From NCBI GenBank assembly GCA_002508425.1, contig DAKU01000057.1, forward strand, positions 9,706 to 26,470: a DNA stretch of 16,765 bases, given 5' to 3'. Made by a program: the position numbers and the translations under genes. This DNA comes from Methanosarcinaceae archaeon UBA470. Its GTDB lineage: Archaea; Halobacteriota; Methanosarcinia; Methanosarcinales; Methanosarcinaceae. The notes under the pieces were generated by a model. The model had not been told where the DNA came from and did not search any database. It saw only the letters and a list, made by a program, of their open reading frames with translations. Below, piece by piece: positions 8,663-15,559 of this stretch. Position 1 is the first letter of the stretch, and each line of letters starts with the position of its first letter.

Positions 8663-10336
8663 TTAGTAAGAGATTTTTGCCAGTTTCTCTCTTTTTACTT
8701 CTGTTTTTATTCTCTGTATATGGCCTCTACCAAGAGCTTTGACTTCACATCCAAGCTCAAAATATCGTTTTATCTTATCATCCGATAATATTCCAAAACA
8801 GTCTACGACTGCTATTGGCCCACCTGCCATCTGAACAATTGAATCGGGATCAAGGTTTAGGTATTCATTATGTGGGACAGCTAGGATCAATGCTTCAATT
8901 CCTTTGATAGCTTCAGAGAAATCTGTTTGAATATTTAAGTCAACTAAATCGTCCTGATTTCTGAAGAAGCGCTTCCATGATTGACCAGAAGCGGGATATG
9001 TATCCTGGCTTTCAAGTTCATACCAGTGGTCTATATATGGATCATGCACACGCATTTCAGCTCCCATCTCTGTGAGTTTTCTGACCACGATTTCACTTCC
9101 ACTGTATCTGGTGTCGCCTACATCCTGCCTGTAACTGGCTCCACAGATAAGCACATCTGCTCCTGCTATGTATCTGTCCATATTACGCAGAGCATCTCTT
9201 GTGATTTCAGCTACATGAAGAGCCCTCGTATCATTTACATCAATAGCTGTAGGAGTGATTCTAAAAACTTCATCTCCATCTTCAAAGCCTAAGATATGCT
9301 TATATGACCAATATCCGAGACCTCCGTCTTTAGGAAGGCAATACCCTCCGATTCCAGGTCCCGGGAAAATGATATTGCTGTGAGTAGGCCGCATTTTAAT
9401 GGCATTTATTACTTTGACCAGGTCCACACCATTCCTTTCGGAAAAAAGACTCCATTCATTAAGGAAAGCAAGAATAGTTGCACGATACGAGTTCTCAACG
9501 ATCTTTGCTGTTTCGGACTCTATTGGCCTGTCCATTATAGTAAGAGGATAGTCTTTAGTGTTTATTATTTCTCGCAGGAACTTTTCAACCTTTTTTGTTG
9601 CTTCAGGAGTACATGCCGCGCAAACTCTCCAAAAATCACGTACACTTGCCACATACTCCTTTCCAGGCATGACACGTTCGAAACTATGAGCAAGTAGTGG
9701 TGTGGATTCAATTCCGCGCTTATAGAATGCTTTCTTAAGGAGTGGAAGAGCAACGAACTCAGTTGTTCCGGGTGCAACTGTTGTTTCGATAAGCACAAGG
9801 CACTCAGGACGGATATTCTCCCCGACGGTCCTCATGGAAGCTTCCAGTGCAGCCATATCAGCTTCACCACTTCTGACATTGCCAAGGTTACATTTCACAT
9901 AATCGCACTGAATATCCACTACAACGATATCGGCCAGTTTCAGGCAGTCATTATTATAGGTTGCAAAAAGAGTCTTTGTTTCAAGAACAGTGCGTTTGAT
10001 AATATCATCGACTTCTTTATCTTCGGATTTAACAGGGGATAAGCCCCTGTTTAATATTGGAATCTTCCAGTAACTGCGAGTGCTTGGTCTTTGACAGCCG
10101 ATTACAAACTTAGTATAATTTCCATTTTCATCTTTTGTATCTGCAATAATGGCAGCCATCACTGACCCGACAAATCCAACTCCCATTACCACAACAATCT
10201 CTTTTCCTTCTTTCCGGGCCTGGTTAACTAAAGCTTCTACTCTTCTATATTCCTCAAAGTACAGTTCATTTGTAGGAAGTGGAAACTCTTCTCCATCGGG
10301 ACTGATGGATTGACAATTTTCGTTTTTCGATGACAT
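8663..10336 (-). CDS. Nucleotide-sugar 6-dehydrogenase of the UDP-Glc/GDP-Man family, unusually long
   Basis: 557 residues, against roughly 420-450 for most of the family. The first 45 residues are an extra N-terminal segment (EELYFEEY-like, charged). The NAD-binding GVGFVGS follows at residues 52-58, then IETTVAPGTT and the middle-domain helix ENSYRA. The catalytic Cys is C333 in GIGGYCLPKD, and the C-terminal UDP-binding domain carries CGASYRQDVGDTRYS and ALGRGH. It should oxidise C6 of a UDP-hexose or UDP-HexNAc to a uronic acid using two NAD+. An insertion after the first Rossmann strands (CQRPSTRSYWKI, LNRGLSPVKSED) is shared with the other dehydrogenase in this window. It is the first gene of the six-gene operon, with GAGGGT 5-10 bases before the ATG. 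The exact sugar is not readable. Confidence 0.88.
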   Translation of the reverse strand: MSSKNENCQSISPDGEEFPLPTNELYFEEYRRVEALVNQARKEGKEIVVVMGVGFVGSVMAAIIADTKDENGNYTKFVIGCQRPSTRSYWKIPILNRGLSPVKSEDKEVDDIIKRTVLETKTLFATYNNDCLKLADIVVVDIQCDYVKCNLGNVRSGEADMAALEASMRTVGENIRPECLVLIETTVAPGTTEFVALPLLKKAFYKRGIESTPLLAHSFERVMPGKEYVASVRDFWRVCAACTPEATKKVEKFLREIINTKDYPLTIMDRPIESETAKIVENSYRATILAFLNEWSLFSERNGVDLVKVINAIKMRPTHSNIIFPGPGIGGYCLPKDGGLGYWSYKHILGFEDGDEVFRITPTAIDVNDTRALHVAEITRDALRNMDRYIAGADVLICGASYRQDVGDTRYSGSEIVVRKLTEMGAEMRVHDPYIDHWYELESQDTYPASGQSWKRFFRNQDDLVDLNIQTDFSEAIKGIEALILAVPHNEYLNLDPDSIVQMAGGPIAVVDCFGILSDDKIKRYFELGCEVKALGRGHIQRIKTEVKREKLAKISY

Positions 10337-10425
10337 TTTAACCCTCTGAAATAAATGAAATTGAAGATTTCATAGTTTTTTTATTGATTTTCCTTCCTTA
10401 ATCCTTCCAAAACCAAATACCACAA

Positions 10426-10484
10426 ATTGTTCTTATTGCGATACAATGAAACAACATCTAGCGAGACCCATAAATAGGAACAAT
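10426..10484 (-). repeat. Imperfect inverted repeat (12-bp arms) upstream of the long dehydrogenase
   Basis: Arms ATTGTTCTTATT (10426-10437) and AATAGGAACAAT (10473-10484) pair over 12 positions with a single T:G wobble, around a 35-base loop. The nonamer ACAATGAAA also occurs twice as a direct repeat (10443-10451 and 10480-10488). A TATA-like TATTTATG on the minus strand lies around 10468-10475, between the copies. This may be an operator for the six-gene operon or a hairpin at the start of its leader RNA. Function is inference. Confidence 0.5.
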
Positions 10485-10521
10485 GAAATGTGCCACCGAA
10501 TCAGATGGATATAATCTACGC

Positions 10522-10532
10522 TTAATATATAA
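10522..10532 (+). promoter_or_regulatory. Possible TATA box upstream of the GC-rich island
   Basis: TTAATATATAA sits about 25 bases before the sharp AT-to-GC change at about 10553, which is the spacing expected between an archaeal TATA box and its start site. The adjoining 14-bp palindrome TAATATATATATTA (10539-10552) could also act as a TATA element in either direction, so orientation is uncertain. Confidence 0.4.
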
Positions 10533-10552
10533 TTGTTGTAATATATATATTA

Positions 10553-10630
10553 TGTGGCTCGCACACCTACTTAACGGGTTGGAGTGGCGGTTCCATCATA
10601 ATGAGTATGATAATGATACACTCCACTATA
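10553..10630 (+). ncRNA. Candidate structured RNA or mRNA leader
   Basis: In an otherwise AT-rich gap, bases 10553-10590 contain 23 G or C of 38 by hand count. A perfect outer inverted repeat TGGAGTG (10580-10586) with CACTCCA (10619-10625) encloses a second perfect hairpin ATCATA (10595-10600) with TATGAT (10606-10611). An alternative pairing of CGCACAC (10560-10566) with GTGGCG (10584-10589) with one bulge would compete with the outer stem. This could be a small RNA, a regulated leader of the small gene at 10739, or a DNA operator. It matches no family I recognise, and the ends are approximate. Confidence 0.35.
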
Positions 10631-10635
10631 GATGA

Positions 10636-10647
10636 TTTTATATATAT
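10636..10647 (+). promoter_or_regulatory. TATA box, probable promoter of the small cysteine-rich gene
   Basis: TTTTATATATAT is a near-ideal archaeal TATA element. A start site about 25 bases downstream (near 10667-10670) would give the small gene at 10739 a leader of about 70 bases that ends in its GGAG ribosome site. It lies directly after the GC-rich structured island, so that island would be upstream of, not within, a transcript made from this promoter. Confidence 0.55.
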
Positions 10648-10738
10648 GCAATTACATCCTCATATTCAGGACATAGAACTAAAAAGAATAATTCTGTGTT
10701 TGATTGGAGCAGGTACAAAATAAAACGGAGCGATTCAA

Positions 10739-10876
10739 ATGGAACTTATCGAAGTAAAGTGTGTTGTTTGTGGAGCCCCCATCTATGTTTATGAAGGATA
10801 CATCAAAGAAAACATGTACTGTACTTTACATTGTTTGAATATTTCTATTAGCTCTAAAAAAGAACAAATTGCCTAA
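10739..10876 (+). CDS. Small cysteine-rich (zinc-ribbon/TRASH-like) protein
   Basis: A 45-residue protein starting with MELIEVKCVVCGAPIYVYEG. Cysteines fall as C8-x2-C11-G, then C28-x3-C32 in MYCTLHC, with a Tyr-rich stretch between. The CxxCG first pair followed by a YC-x3-C second pair resembles treble-clef TRASH/MYM-like metal-binding knuckles, though the spacer between pairs is slightly shorter than I recall for TRASH. A GGAG ribosome site (10727-10730) is eight bases before the ATG, a strong TATA box lies upstream, and oligo-T tracts follow the TAA. These signals support a real gene despite its size. It probably binds zinc or another metal; a role as a small regulator or a protein partner is speculation. 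Two similar short archaeal families exist but I cannot name one. Confidence 0.68.
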   Translation: MELIEVKCVVCGAPIYVYEGYIKENMYCTLHCLNISISSKKEQIA

Positions 10877-10890
10877 ATAAGTAATTCAAG

Positions 10891-10905
10891 TTTTTAACTG
10901 TTTTT
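10891..10905 (+). terminator. Oligo-T terminator after the small cysteine-rich gene
   Basis: Two T5 runs (10891-10895 and 10901-10905) lie 15-29 bases past the TAA. Archaeal RNA polymerase stops at such runs without needing a hairpin. Confidence 0.5.
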
Positions 10906-11001
10906 CATATCATAATTATTCAAAAATTCTGGTAAATGATAAGACATCACTTATTAGTGTTAACTTTGCCAATTAATTAAGACCTTATAGATATTCGAAT
11001 G

Positions 11002-11009
11002 TTATATAT
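11002..11009 (+). promoter_or_regulatory. TATA box of the second epimerase gene (leaderless transcript likely)
   Basis: TTATATAT lies 25 bases before the ATG at 11035. With normal archaeal spacing the transcript would begin within a few bases of the start codon. No GGAG-like ribosome site is seen in the intervening bases (CCATTCAAAGTAAC). Confidence 0.55.
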
Positions 11010-11034
11010 CTTATAAATCTCCATTCAAAGTAAC

Positions 11035-11943
11035 ATGCAAAGAATACTTATCACCGGTGGATTAGGTCAAGTTGGCAGTTATCTTGTGGACGCACTGCAC
11101 GAAAAAGCAAAAGTCACGGTGCTTGACAATTACTCGTCTACTACAAGAGAAGCTGTGCCTAAAGATGTCCATGTAATAAAAGGTGACATTAAAGATGAGA
11201 TTGCTGCAAACCTTGTAAAACAAAGTGATGTTGTTATCCACACTGCAGCTCAGATCAGTGTCATTGCCTCAATGGAAAATCCTTTGTTCGATGCACAAAA
11301 TAACATATTCGGTACATTAAATCTGCTGGAAGCTGCCCGCAATTCTGCAATATCCAAGTTCGTTTACATAAGTTCTGCAGCTGTTTATGGAAATACTTTG
11401 TACACCCCGATTACAGAATCACATCCTCAAGATCCTCTTTCTCCATATGGTGCCAGCAAATTGACTGGGGAAAAATATTGTATGATGTACAATAAGGCAT
11501 TTGGGTTACCTTCCTGTTGTATTCGCCCTTTCAATATCTATAGTCCCAGGCAAGATCCGCGCAATCCATATTCCGGCGTAATATCGCGTTTCATCGAAAA
11601 AGCCAAAGCAAAACAAAGTCCTGTGATATTCGGAGATGGTACCCAGACTCGGGATTTTATCTCAGTTCACGATATAGTCGATATGATTGCCCTCTTAATT
11701 GAAAATGAGGATGCCAATGGCCACGTGTTTAATGCAGGTACTGGGAAAAGTACAACAGTAACCGAGCTTGCGAGTATGATCCTTAACACATTTGATGTGG
11801 ACGTACCAATACAATATATGCCAGAACGACCAGGAGATATAAAATACAGTTGTTCTGACATTTCCAGTGCAAGAAAAATACTAGGTTTTGAACCAAAAGT
11901 ATCACTCGAAAACGGTTTAATGGAATTTGCTAAATGCAAATGA
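11035..11943 (+). CDS. NAD-dependent epimerase/dehydratase (UDP-sugar 4-epimerase-like extended SDR)
   Basis: 302 residues. The NAD motif is TGGLGQVGSYL (Gly at 8, 11 and 14) and the catalytic pair is Y138/K142 in SPYGASK, with ISSAAVYGN ahead of it. CIRPFNIYSPRQDP and VIFGDGTQTRDF parallel the WbpP-like enzyme at 7701-8639, so the two are paralogues. RPGDIKYSCSDI again has Ser where E. coli GalE has Tyr299, compatible with an N-acetylated UDP-sugar (alignment by eye). RPFN replaces the RYFN of the paralogue, and the N-terminal half is more divergent, so the substrate may differ. It stands alone on the plus strand between two minus-strand operons, with its own TATA box and probably no leader. 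It converges on the WbpA-like gene. It probably makes a UDP-hexose or UDP-HexNAc epimer for the surface glycan. Confidence 0.87.
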   Translation: MQRILITGGLGQVGSYLVDALHEKAKVTVLDNYSSTTREAVPKDVHVIKGDIKDEIAANLVKQSDVVIHTAAQISVIASMENPLFDAQNNIFGTLNLLEAARNSAISKFVYISSAAVYGNTLYTPITESHPQDPLSPYGASKLTGEKYCMMYNKAFGLPSCCIRPFNIYSPRQDPRNPYSGVISRFIEKAKAKQSPVIFGDGTQTRDFISVHDIVDMIALLIENEDANGHVFNAGTGKSTTVTELASMILNTFDVDVPIQYMPERPGDIKYSCSDISSARKILGFEPKVSLENGLMEFAKCK

Positions 11944-12006
11944 ATATTAAATTCACAAGTAGTTATCGTGGTTTGCCATTAAGCCCTGCGAAACAGAAAG
12001 AACAAG

Positions 12007-12027
12007 AAAAAAAAGAATGTTTAAAAA
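12007..12027 (-). terminator. Oligo-T terminator of the Wbp-like operon
   Basis: On the minus strand, T5 then T8 runs (plus-strand A5 at 12023-12027 and A8 at 12007-12014) begin about 20 bases after the stop of the WbpA-like gene, in a pyrimidine-rich stretch. This is the usual archaeal termination signal. Confidence 0.55.
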
Positions 12028-12046
12028 GAAGTAAAAGGGAGATAGG

Positions 12047-13477
12047 TCACTTTAGAGCGTGACTGTTCTTGTCTCCTCTCCCTATTCCCTTGTAAACAAA
12101 ACCAGCGTTTATGAACTTGTCCGGGTCCACTACATTACGACCATCAATGACCAAAGGCTGCTTTTGACCCATCTTCTGTTTGATCTGTGCAGGTGTCAGG
12201 CCGAAATATTGCTTGTGTCCTGTGAAAATAACAACTACATCGGCTCCTGCCAATACTTCATCAATATTGGCATGTATTTCTATGCCAGGATAATGAAGTA
12301 CATGAGGATCATGTATCTTTAACTCACAGCCAGCTGCCAAAGCCAAATCCCTGTATAGTTCTGAGGGAGGGTTGCGGGCATCGTCAGAGTCATTAAGGAA
12401 TGCCCAGCCCAACATTGCGATCTTGATGCCTTTGGGTTTCTTACCAATTCTTTCCAGTGCCTTAACGGTAAGATTGAACATGTGCTTCGGCATGAAATCA
12501 TTGACCCTTCTGGCAAGTACATAGATAGACTCAGCATTCTCCGGATAATCCAGTGGTTCTATACCAAGAGTGACACCACGCTCCAGGTGATAGGTATCCT
12601 TGGTTAAACAGTGTCCGCCGACTCCTGCACCTGGATATAGAATAGCTCGTGTGATGCCTTCACCTTTAAGGCTTGCAATACCTGCACGGACATCGTAGAC
12701 GTTAATGCCCATAGCTTCACAATACAATGCCAGTTGGTTTGCTGCTGCTATCTGCAAGTCTCTGAAAGTGTTCTCAGCAGTCTTAGTTACCTCGGCAGCA
12801 GTCGCTGTCATGGGTATGACTTTACCCTTAGTAAGCACGGGAGTGTATAACTCAACTGCACGCTTGGTACACACATCGTCAATACCACCCACTATTCTGT
12901 CATGCTCTCTTATGTTCTGCAACAGCCTTCCGACCATTACCCTCTCAGGAGCATGTGCAAGTGCAAAGTCCTCGCCTGCAACAAGACCAGATTCCTTTTC
13001 AAGGATCTCTCTTGCCATACCAACAGTAGTACCTGGAGTAATAGTGGATTCAAGCACTACAAGCATACCTTTCCTTAGATTCTTACCGACATTCGTTATG
13101 CCTTCAATAAGTGCAGTAAAATCCGGCAATAGGCTTTTAGGATCTTCAAAAGGTGTCTGGATAGCCAGAGTAACAGCATCAAGCTCGCCGATCCTTGAGA
13201 AATCAGAAGTACAGGTGAATTTACCTGCCTTTGTGACATTTTTCAACAGATCTTCAAGTCCGGGCTCCTCACCTTTAAGAGGACTCTCGCCACTGTTGAG
13301 CATATCGATCTTGTATCCTGATGAGGATGAAGCTCTCTGGAAACCCAGTACATGATTAAAACATGGAGCATCTGCAAACAGTGCAGCTGCCGGGATACCT
13401 ACATACCCCATACCGATAACACCTATATTTTTAATCGGCCCTTTCTCTTTAAGGATCTTTTGTAACTTCTCGCTCAT
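12047..13477 (-). CDS. wbpA: UDP-N-acetylglucosamine 6-dehydrogenase (WbpA-like)
   Basis: 476 residues from the chosen ATG. It is a UDP-sugar C6 dehydrogenase: IGVIGMGYVG (Gly at 22, 24 and 27) binds NAD, LESTITPGTT closes the Rossmann domain, and AENTFRD is in the central helix. The catalytic Cys is C290 in GVGGHCLTKD, and the C-terminal domain has MLGWAFLNDSDDARNPP and GIGRGD. It should convert UDP-GlcNAc to UDP-GlcNAc uronic acid. An in-frame GTG at 13486 would add three residues, but AAAGTGAT there looks like the ribosome site for the ATG at 13477. It is the last of four tightly packed genes whose other products fit the diacetamido uronic acid pathway. It shares an insertion (GFQRASSSSGYKI, LNSGESPLKGEEP) with the long dehydrogenase at 8663-10336. 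The exact substrate (UDP-GlcNAc versus an epimer) is inferred from context. Confidence 0.85.
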   Translation of the reverse strand: MSEKLQKILKEKGPIKNIGVIGMGYVGIPAAALFADAPCFNHVLGFQRASSSSGYKIDMLNSGESPLKGEEPGLEDLLKNVTKAGKFTCTSDFSRIGELDAVTLAIQTPFEDPKSLLPDFTALIEGITNVGKNLRKGMLVVLESTITPGTTVGMAREILEKESGLVAGEDFALAHAPERVMVGRLLQNIREHDRIVGGIDDVCTKRAVELYTPVLTKGKVIPMTATAAEVTKTAENTFRDLQIAAANQLALYCEAMGINVYDVRAGIASLKGEGITRAILYPGAGVGGHCLTKDTYHLERGVTLGIEPLDYPENAESIYVLARRVNDFMPKHMFNLTVKALERIGKKPKGIKIAMLGWAFLNDSDDARNPPSELYRDLALAAGCELKIHDPHVLHYPGIEIHANIDEVLAGADVVVIFTGHKQYFGLTPAQIKQKMGQKQPLVIDGRNVVDPDKFINAGFVYKGIGRGDKNSHALK

Positions 13478-13501
13478 TATAATCACTTTCCTATTTTCGT
13501 T

Positions 13502-14434
13502 TTAGATATCTATCACTTTTTCTTCATGATATGACGTTATAGCTGCCATACATGCTTGAAGGGCATGTTTTCCATCCTCACCATTTGGATGTGGCTGCTC
13601 TTTATTTGCAACACAACGTACAAAGTATTCAAGTTCATTAAGCAGTGGTTCTTTTGATTCTACCTTTGCCTCGCGAACCCATTCCTTGTCATGAAGGACA
13701 ACAGACTGTTTGATGTAATCAAGATAGGCCACACCTGAGACACCTACCGCAGTAAGGGTACGCACTTTGTGTGGTGTAAGCCAGTTGACATCCACAAGAC
13801 CCGAGTAGTCATGATCGAAGCGCAGGTGTATAGATGCATGGTCTTCAGAAGAATGAATGTTAGCTCCTGCTATTGTATAAACCTGATCTATCTTCTTACC
13901 GTACAGATAAGATATTATATCCACATCATGCACACCAATATCCAGAATCACACCTACATCTCGTATTCTGGGATTATAGGCACCTACTCTTCTGGTAGAA
14001 ATAGATACGATCTTACCTAATAATCCAGAATCTATTATCTTCTTAAGCCTTATCACAGCCGGATTAAATCTCTCGATATGACCTACCATGAGAATCAATC
14101 CTTTTTCCTTAGCAGCATTGATCATGAGATCTGCATTTTCAAGGGAATCTGCAATAGGTTTTTCCACAAGAACATTAGTTCCGGCATTAAGAACTTCCAA
14201 TGTGACTGCTGCATGCATTTTGGTCGGCACTACAATGCTTACGGCATCCAGACCCTGAGCAAGCAGCTTCTTATAATCAGTATAAGGCGTGGTATTGAAT
14301 GTATGTGCAAGCTCTTCCACTAGTTCCTTGTTTACATCGGAAATACCAACAAGCTCGACACCTTCCATCTCACTGTAGATCCTCACATGGTTTTTACCCA
14401 TGGAACCTACACCAATGACTCCTACTCTAATCAT
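13502..14434 (-). CDS. wbpB: Gfo/Idh/MocA oxidoreductase, probable UDP-GlcNAc(A) 3-dehydrogenase (WbpB-like)
   Basis: 310 residues. The N-terminal NAD fold begins MIRVGVIGVGSMGKNH with G8, G10 and G13. The family EKP motif is E91-K92-P93, followed by GHIERFNPA (118 onward), a signature of the WlbA/WbpB group, and DIGVHDVD with H169, the place of the active-site His of this family. It would oxidise C3 of the UDP-sugar to a 3-keto intermediate for transamination. Bacterial WbpB works in close coupling with the aminotransferase, which recycles 2-oxoglutarate. The gene begins three bases after the aminotransferase stop, and its GAGGT ribosome site lies within that gene's last codons, so the two are translationally coupled. 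Whether it acts before or after the C6 oxidation cannot be told from sequence. Confidence 0.85.
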   Translation of the reverse strand: MIRVGVIGVGSMGKNHVRIYSEMEGVELVGISDVNKELVEELAHTFNTTPYTDYKKLLAQGLDAVSIVVPTKMHAAVTLEVLNAGTNVLVEKPIADSLENADLMINAAKEKGLILMVGHIERFNPAVIRLKKIIDSGLLGKIVSISTRRVGAYNPRIRDVGVILDIGVHDVDIISYLYGKKIDQVYTIAGANIHSSEDHASIHLRFDHDYSGLVDVNWLTPHKVRTLTAVGVSGVAYLDYIKQSVVLHDKEWVREAKVESKEPLLNELEYFVRCVANKEQPHPNGEDGKHALQACMAAITSYHEEKVIDI

Positions 14435-14437
14435 GTT

Positions 14438-15517
14438 TTACCTCAAGTCCCATTCCTTTATAGCTGCAATGACAGTACTTATATCAGCATCTGATAATCC
14501 GGGGTGCACTGGAATTGACAGTACTTCACGAGATGCCTTTTCACTGTTAGGGAAACTACCTGCAAATCCCATCTCTTTATACAAAGGCTGCTGATGTATA
14601 CAGAGAGGATAATACGTACCGGTACCTATATCCTTTGCTTGAAGTGCATCGCGCAATGAGTCACGACGAGGAGTGCGAATAGTATATTGGTGGTATACAT
14701 GTGAGCAATGTTCTTTCTCCACCGGTAATATAATGTTCTTGGTACTATTAAGACCAGTTGAAAGCTTTTTGGCGTTCTGCCTTCTCTTTTCAGTGAACTC
14801 GGCTAGCCTTCCCATTTGTACGATACCTATAGCAGCAGAAATGTCAGTCATACGGAAATTATAACCTATCATTTCATGCAGATAGCGCTGTTTTGAGCCG
14901 TGAGCCCTGAGCATACGTGAACGGGCTGCAATATTCGGGTCATCAGTAGTAAGAATACCACCTTCACTTGTGGTCATGTTCTTGGTAGGATAGAAACTGA
15001 AGGCACCAGTTCCGAAAGATCCGACTTTCTTGCCTTTGTATGTTGCTCCATGGGCCTGACAGGCATCTTCAATTACGAGAAGATTATGGTCCTCTGCAAT
15101 TTCCATGATCGCACCCATATCAGCAGCGTGCCCATACAGATGAACAGGCATTATGGCCTTTGTACGACTAGTTATCATCTCATGGATCTGGTCAGGTGAG
15201 ATGTTATAAGTATCAGGTTCAATATCTGCAAAAACTGGTTTTGCACCTGTGTATACAATAGAATTGGCAGTGGCTACGAAACTGAACGGTGAAGTAATCA
15301 CCTCGTCTCCTTTACCTATGCCATGAGCCATCAATGCTACGTGCAATGCAGCTGTTCCGGAGTTCACGGCCACAGCATGACCTACTCCTATATATTCTGC
15401 AAAGGCCTGCTCGAACTGTGCTACTCTTGGCCCCTCAGCTATTACCCCTGAACGTAGTACAGCGGCGACGGCCTCAATCTCCGCTTCGTCAAGGTATGGT
15501 TTTGCGATGCTTATCAT
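14438..15517 (-). CDS. wbpE: DegT/DnrJ/EryC1-family aminotransferase (WbpE-like)
   Basis: 359 residues. This is a PLP-dependent sugar aminotransferase. Landmarks are SGTAALHVALMAHGI (the phosphate-binding turn), SPFSFVATANS, IEDACQAHGATYKGK (Asp that contacts the pyridine nitrogen) and the PLP Lys, K179 in FYPTKNMTTSEGG. LLRAHGSKQRYLHEMIGYNFRM follows and is typical of the family. In the acetamido-sugar pathway it places an amino group on C3 with glutamate as donor. Two adjacent ATG codons exist; the GAGGT at 15523-15527 is better spaced for the second (15517). A start at 15520 would add one Met. It sits 42 bases after the acetyltransferase and three bases before the WbpB-like gene. The role is well supported by family plus neighbours. 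Confidence 0.88.
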   Translation of the reverse strand: MISIAKPYLDEAEIEAVAAVLRSGVIAEGPRVAQFEQAFAEYIGVGHAVAVNSGTAALHVALMAHGIGKGDEVITSPFSFVATANSIVYTGAKPVFADIEPDTYNISPDQIHEMITSRTKAIMPVHLYGHAADMGAIMEIAEDHNLLVIEDACQAHGATYKGKKVGSFGTGAFSFYPTKNMTTSEGGILTTDDPNIAARSRMLRAHGSKQRYLHEMIGYNFRMTDISAAIGIVQMGRLAEFTEKRRQNAKKLSTGLNSTKNIILPVEKEHCSHVYHQYTIRTPRRDSLRDALQAKDIGTGTYYPLCIHQQPLYKEMGFAGSFPNSEKASREVLSIPVHPGLSDADISTVIAAIKEWDLR

Positions 15518-15559
15518 CATATACCTCTTTTAGACTATTACTGAAACAATAACGTATAT

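Larger units (their letters stand above)
10337..10738. other. Divergent intergenic region with repeats, promoters and a GC-rich island
   Basis: About 400 bases lie between the start of the long dehydrogenase (minus) and the small cysteine-rich gene (plus). The region is mostly AT-rich. It holds a short 7-bp hairpin next to the dehydrogenase start (10355-10373), a longer inverted repeat with direct repeats (10426-10488), a perfect 14-bp AT palindrome (10539-10552), a GC-rich island (10553-10590) within a possible structured RNA, and a clear TATA-like box (10636-10647). I found no convincing gene longer than 27 codons in it. It very likely contains promoters for both directions. Confidence 0.7.

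Noticed and set aside
10355..10373. 7-bp hairpin followed by a T run on the plus strand, resembling a terminator
   Set aside because: No plus-strand gene ends here. It lies in the leader of the minus-strand dehydrogenase gene and the stem is only A/T-rich chance level.
10552..10635. 27-codon plus-strand frame starting MWLAHLLNGLEWRF within the GC-rich island
   Set aside because: It has no ribosome site and is very short. The sequence is better explained by paired repeats, although a leaderless mini-gene cannot be excluded.
10920..10965. Short inverted repeats (ATAAG/CTTAT and CACT/AGTG) before the second epimerase
   Set aside because: Arms of 4-5 bp in AT-rich DNA are expected by chance.
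12705..13355. 216-residue open frame on the plus strand inside the WbpA-like gene
   Set aside because: It is antisense to a well-conserved dehydrogenase, has no recognisable domain and no ribosome site. It is a shadow of the real gene.
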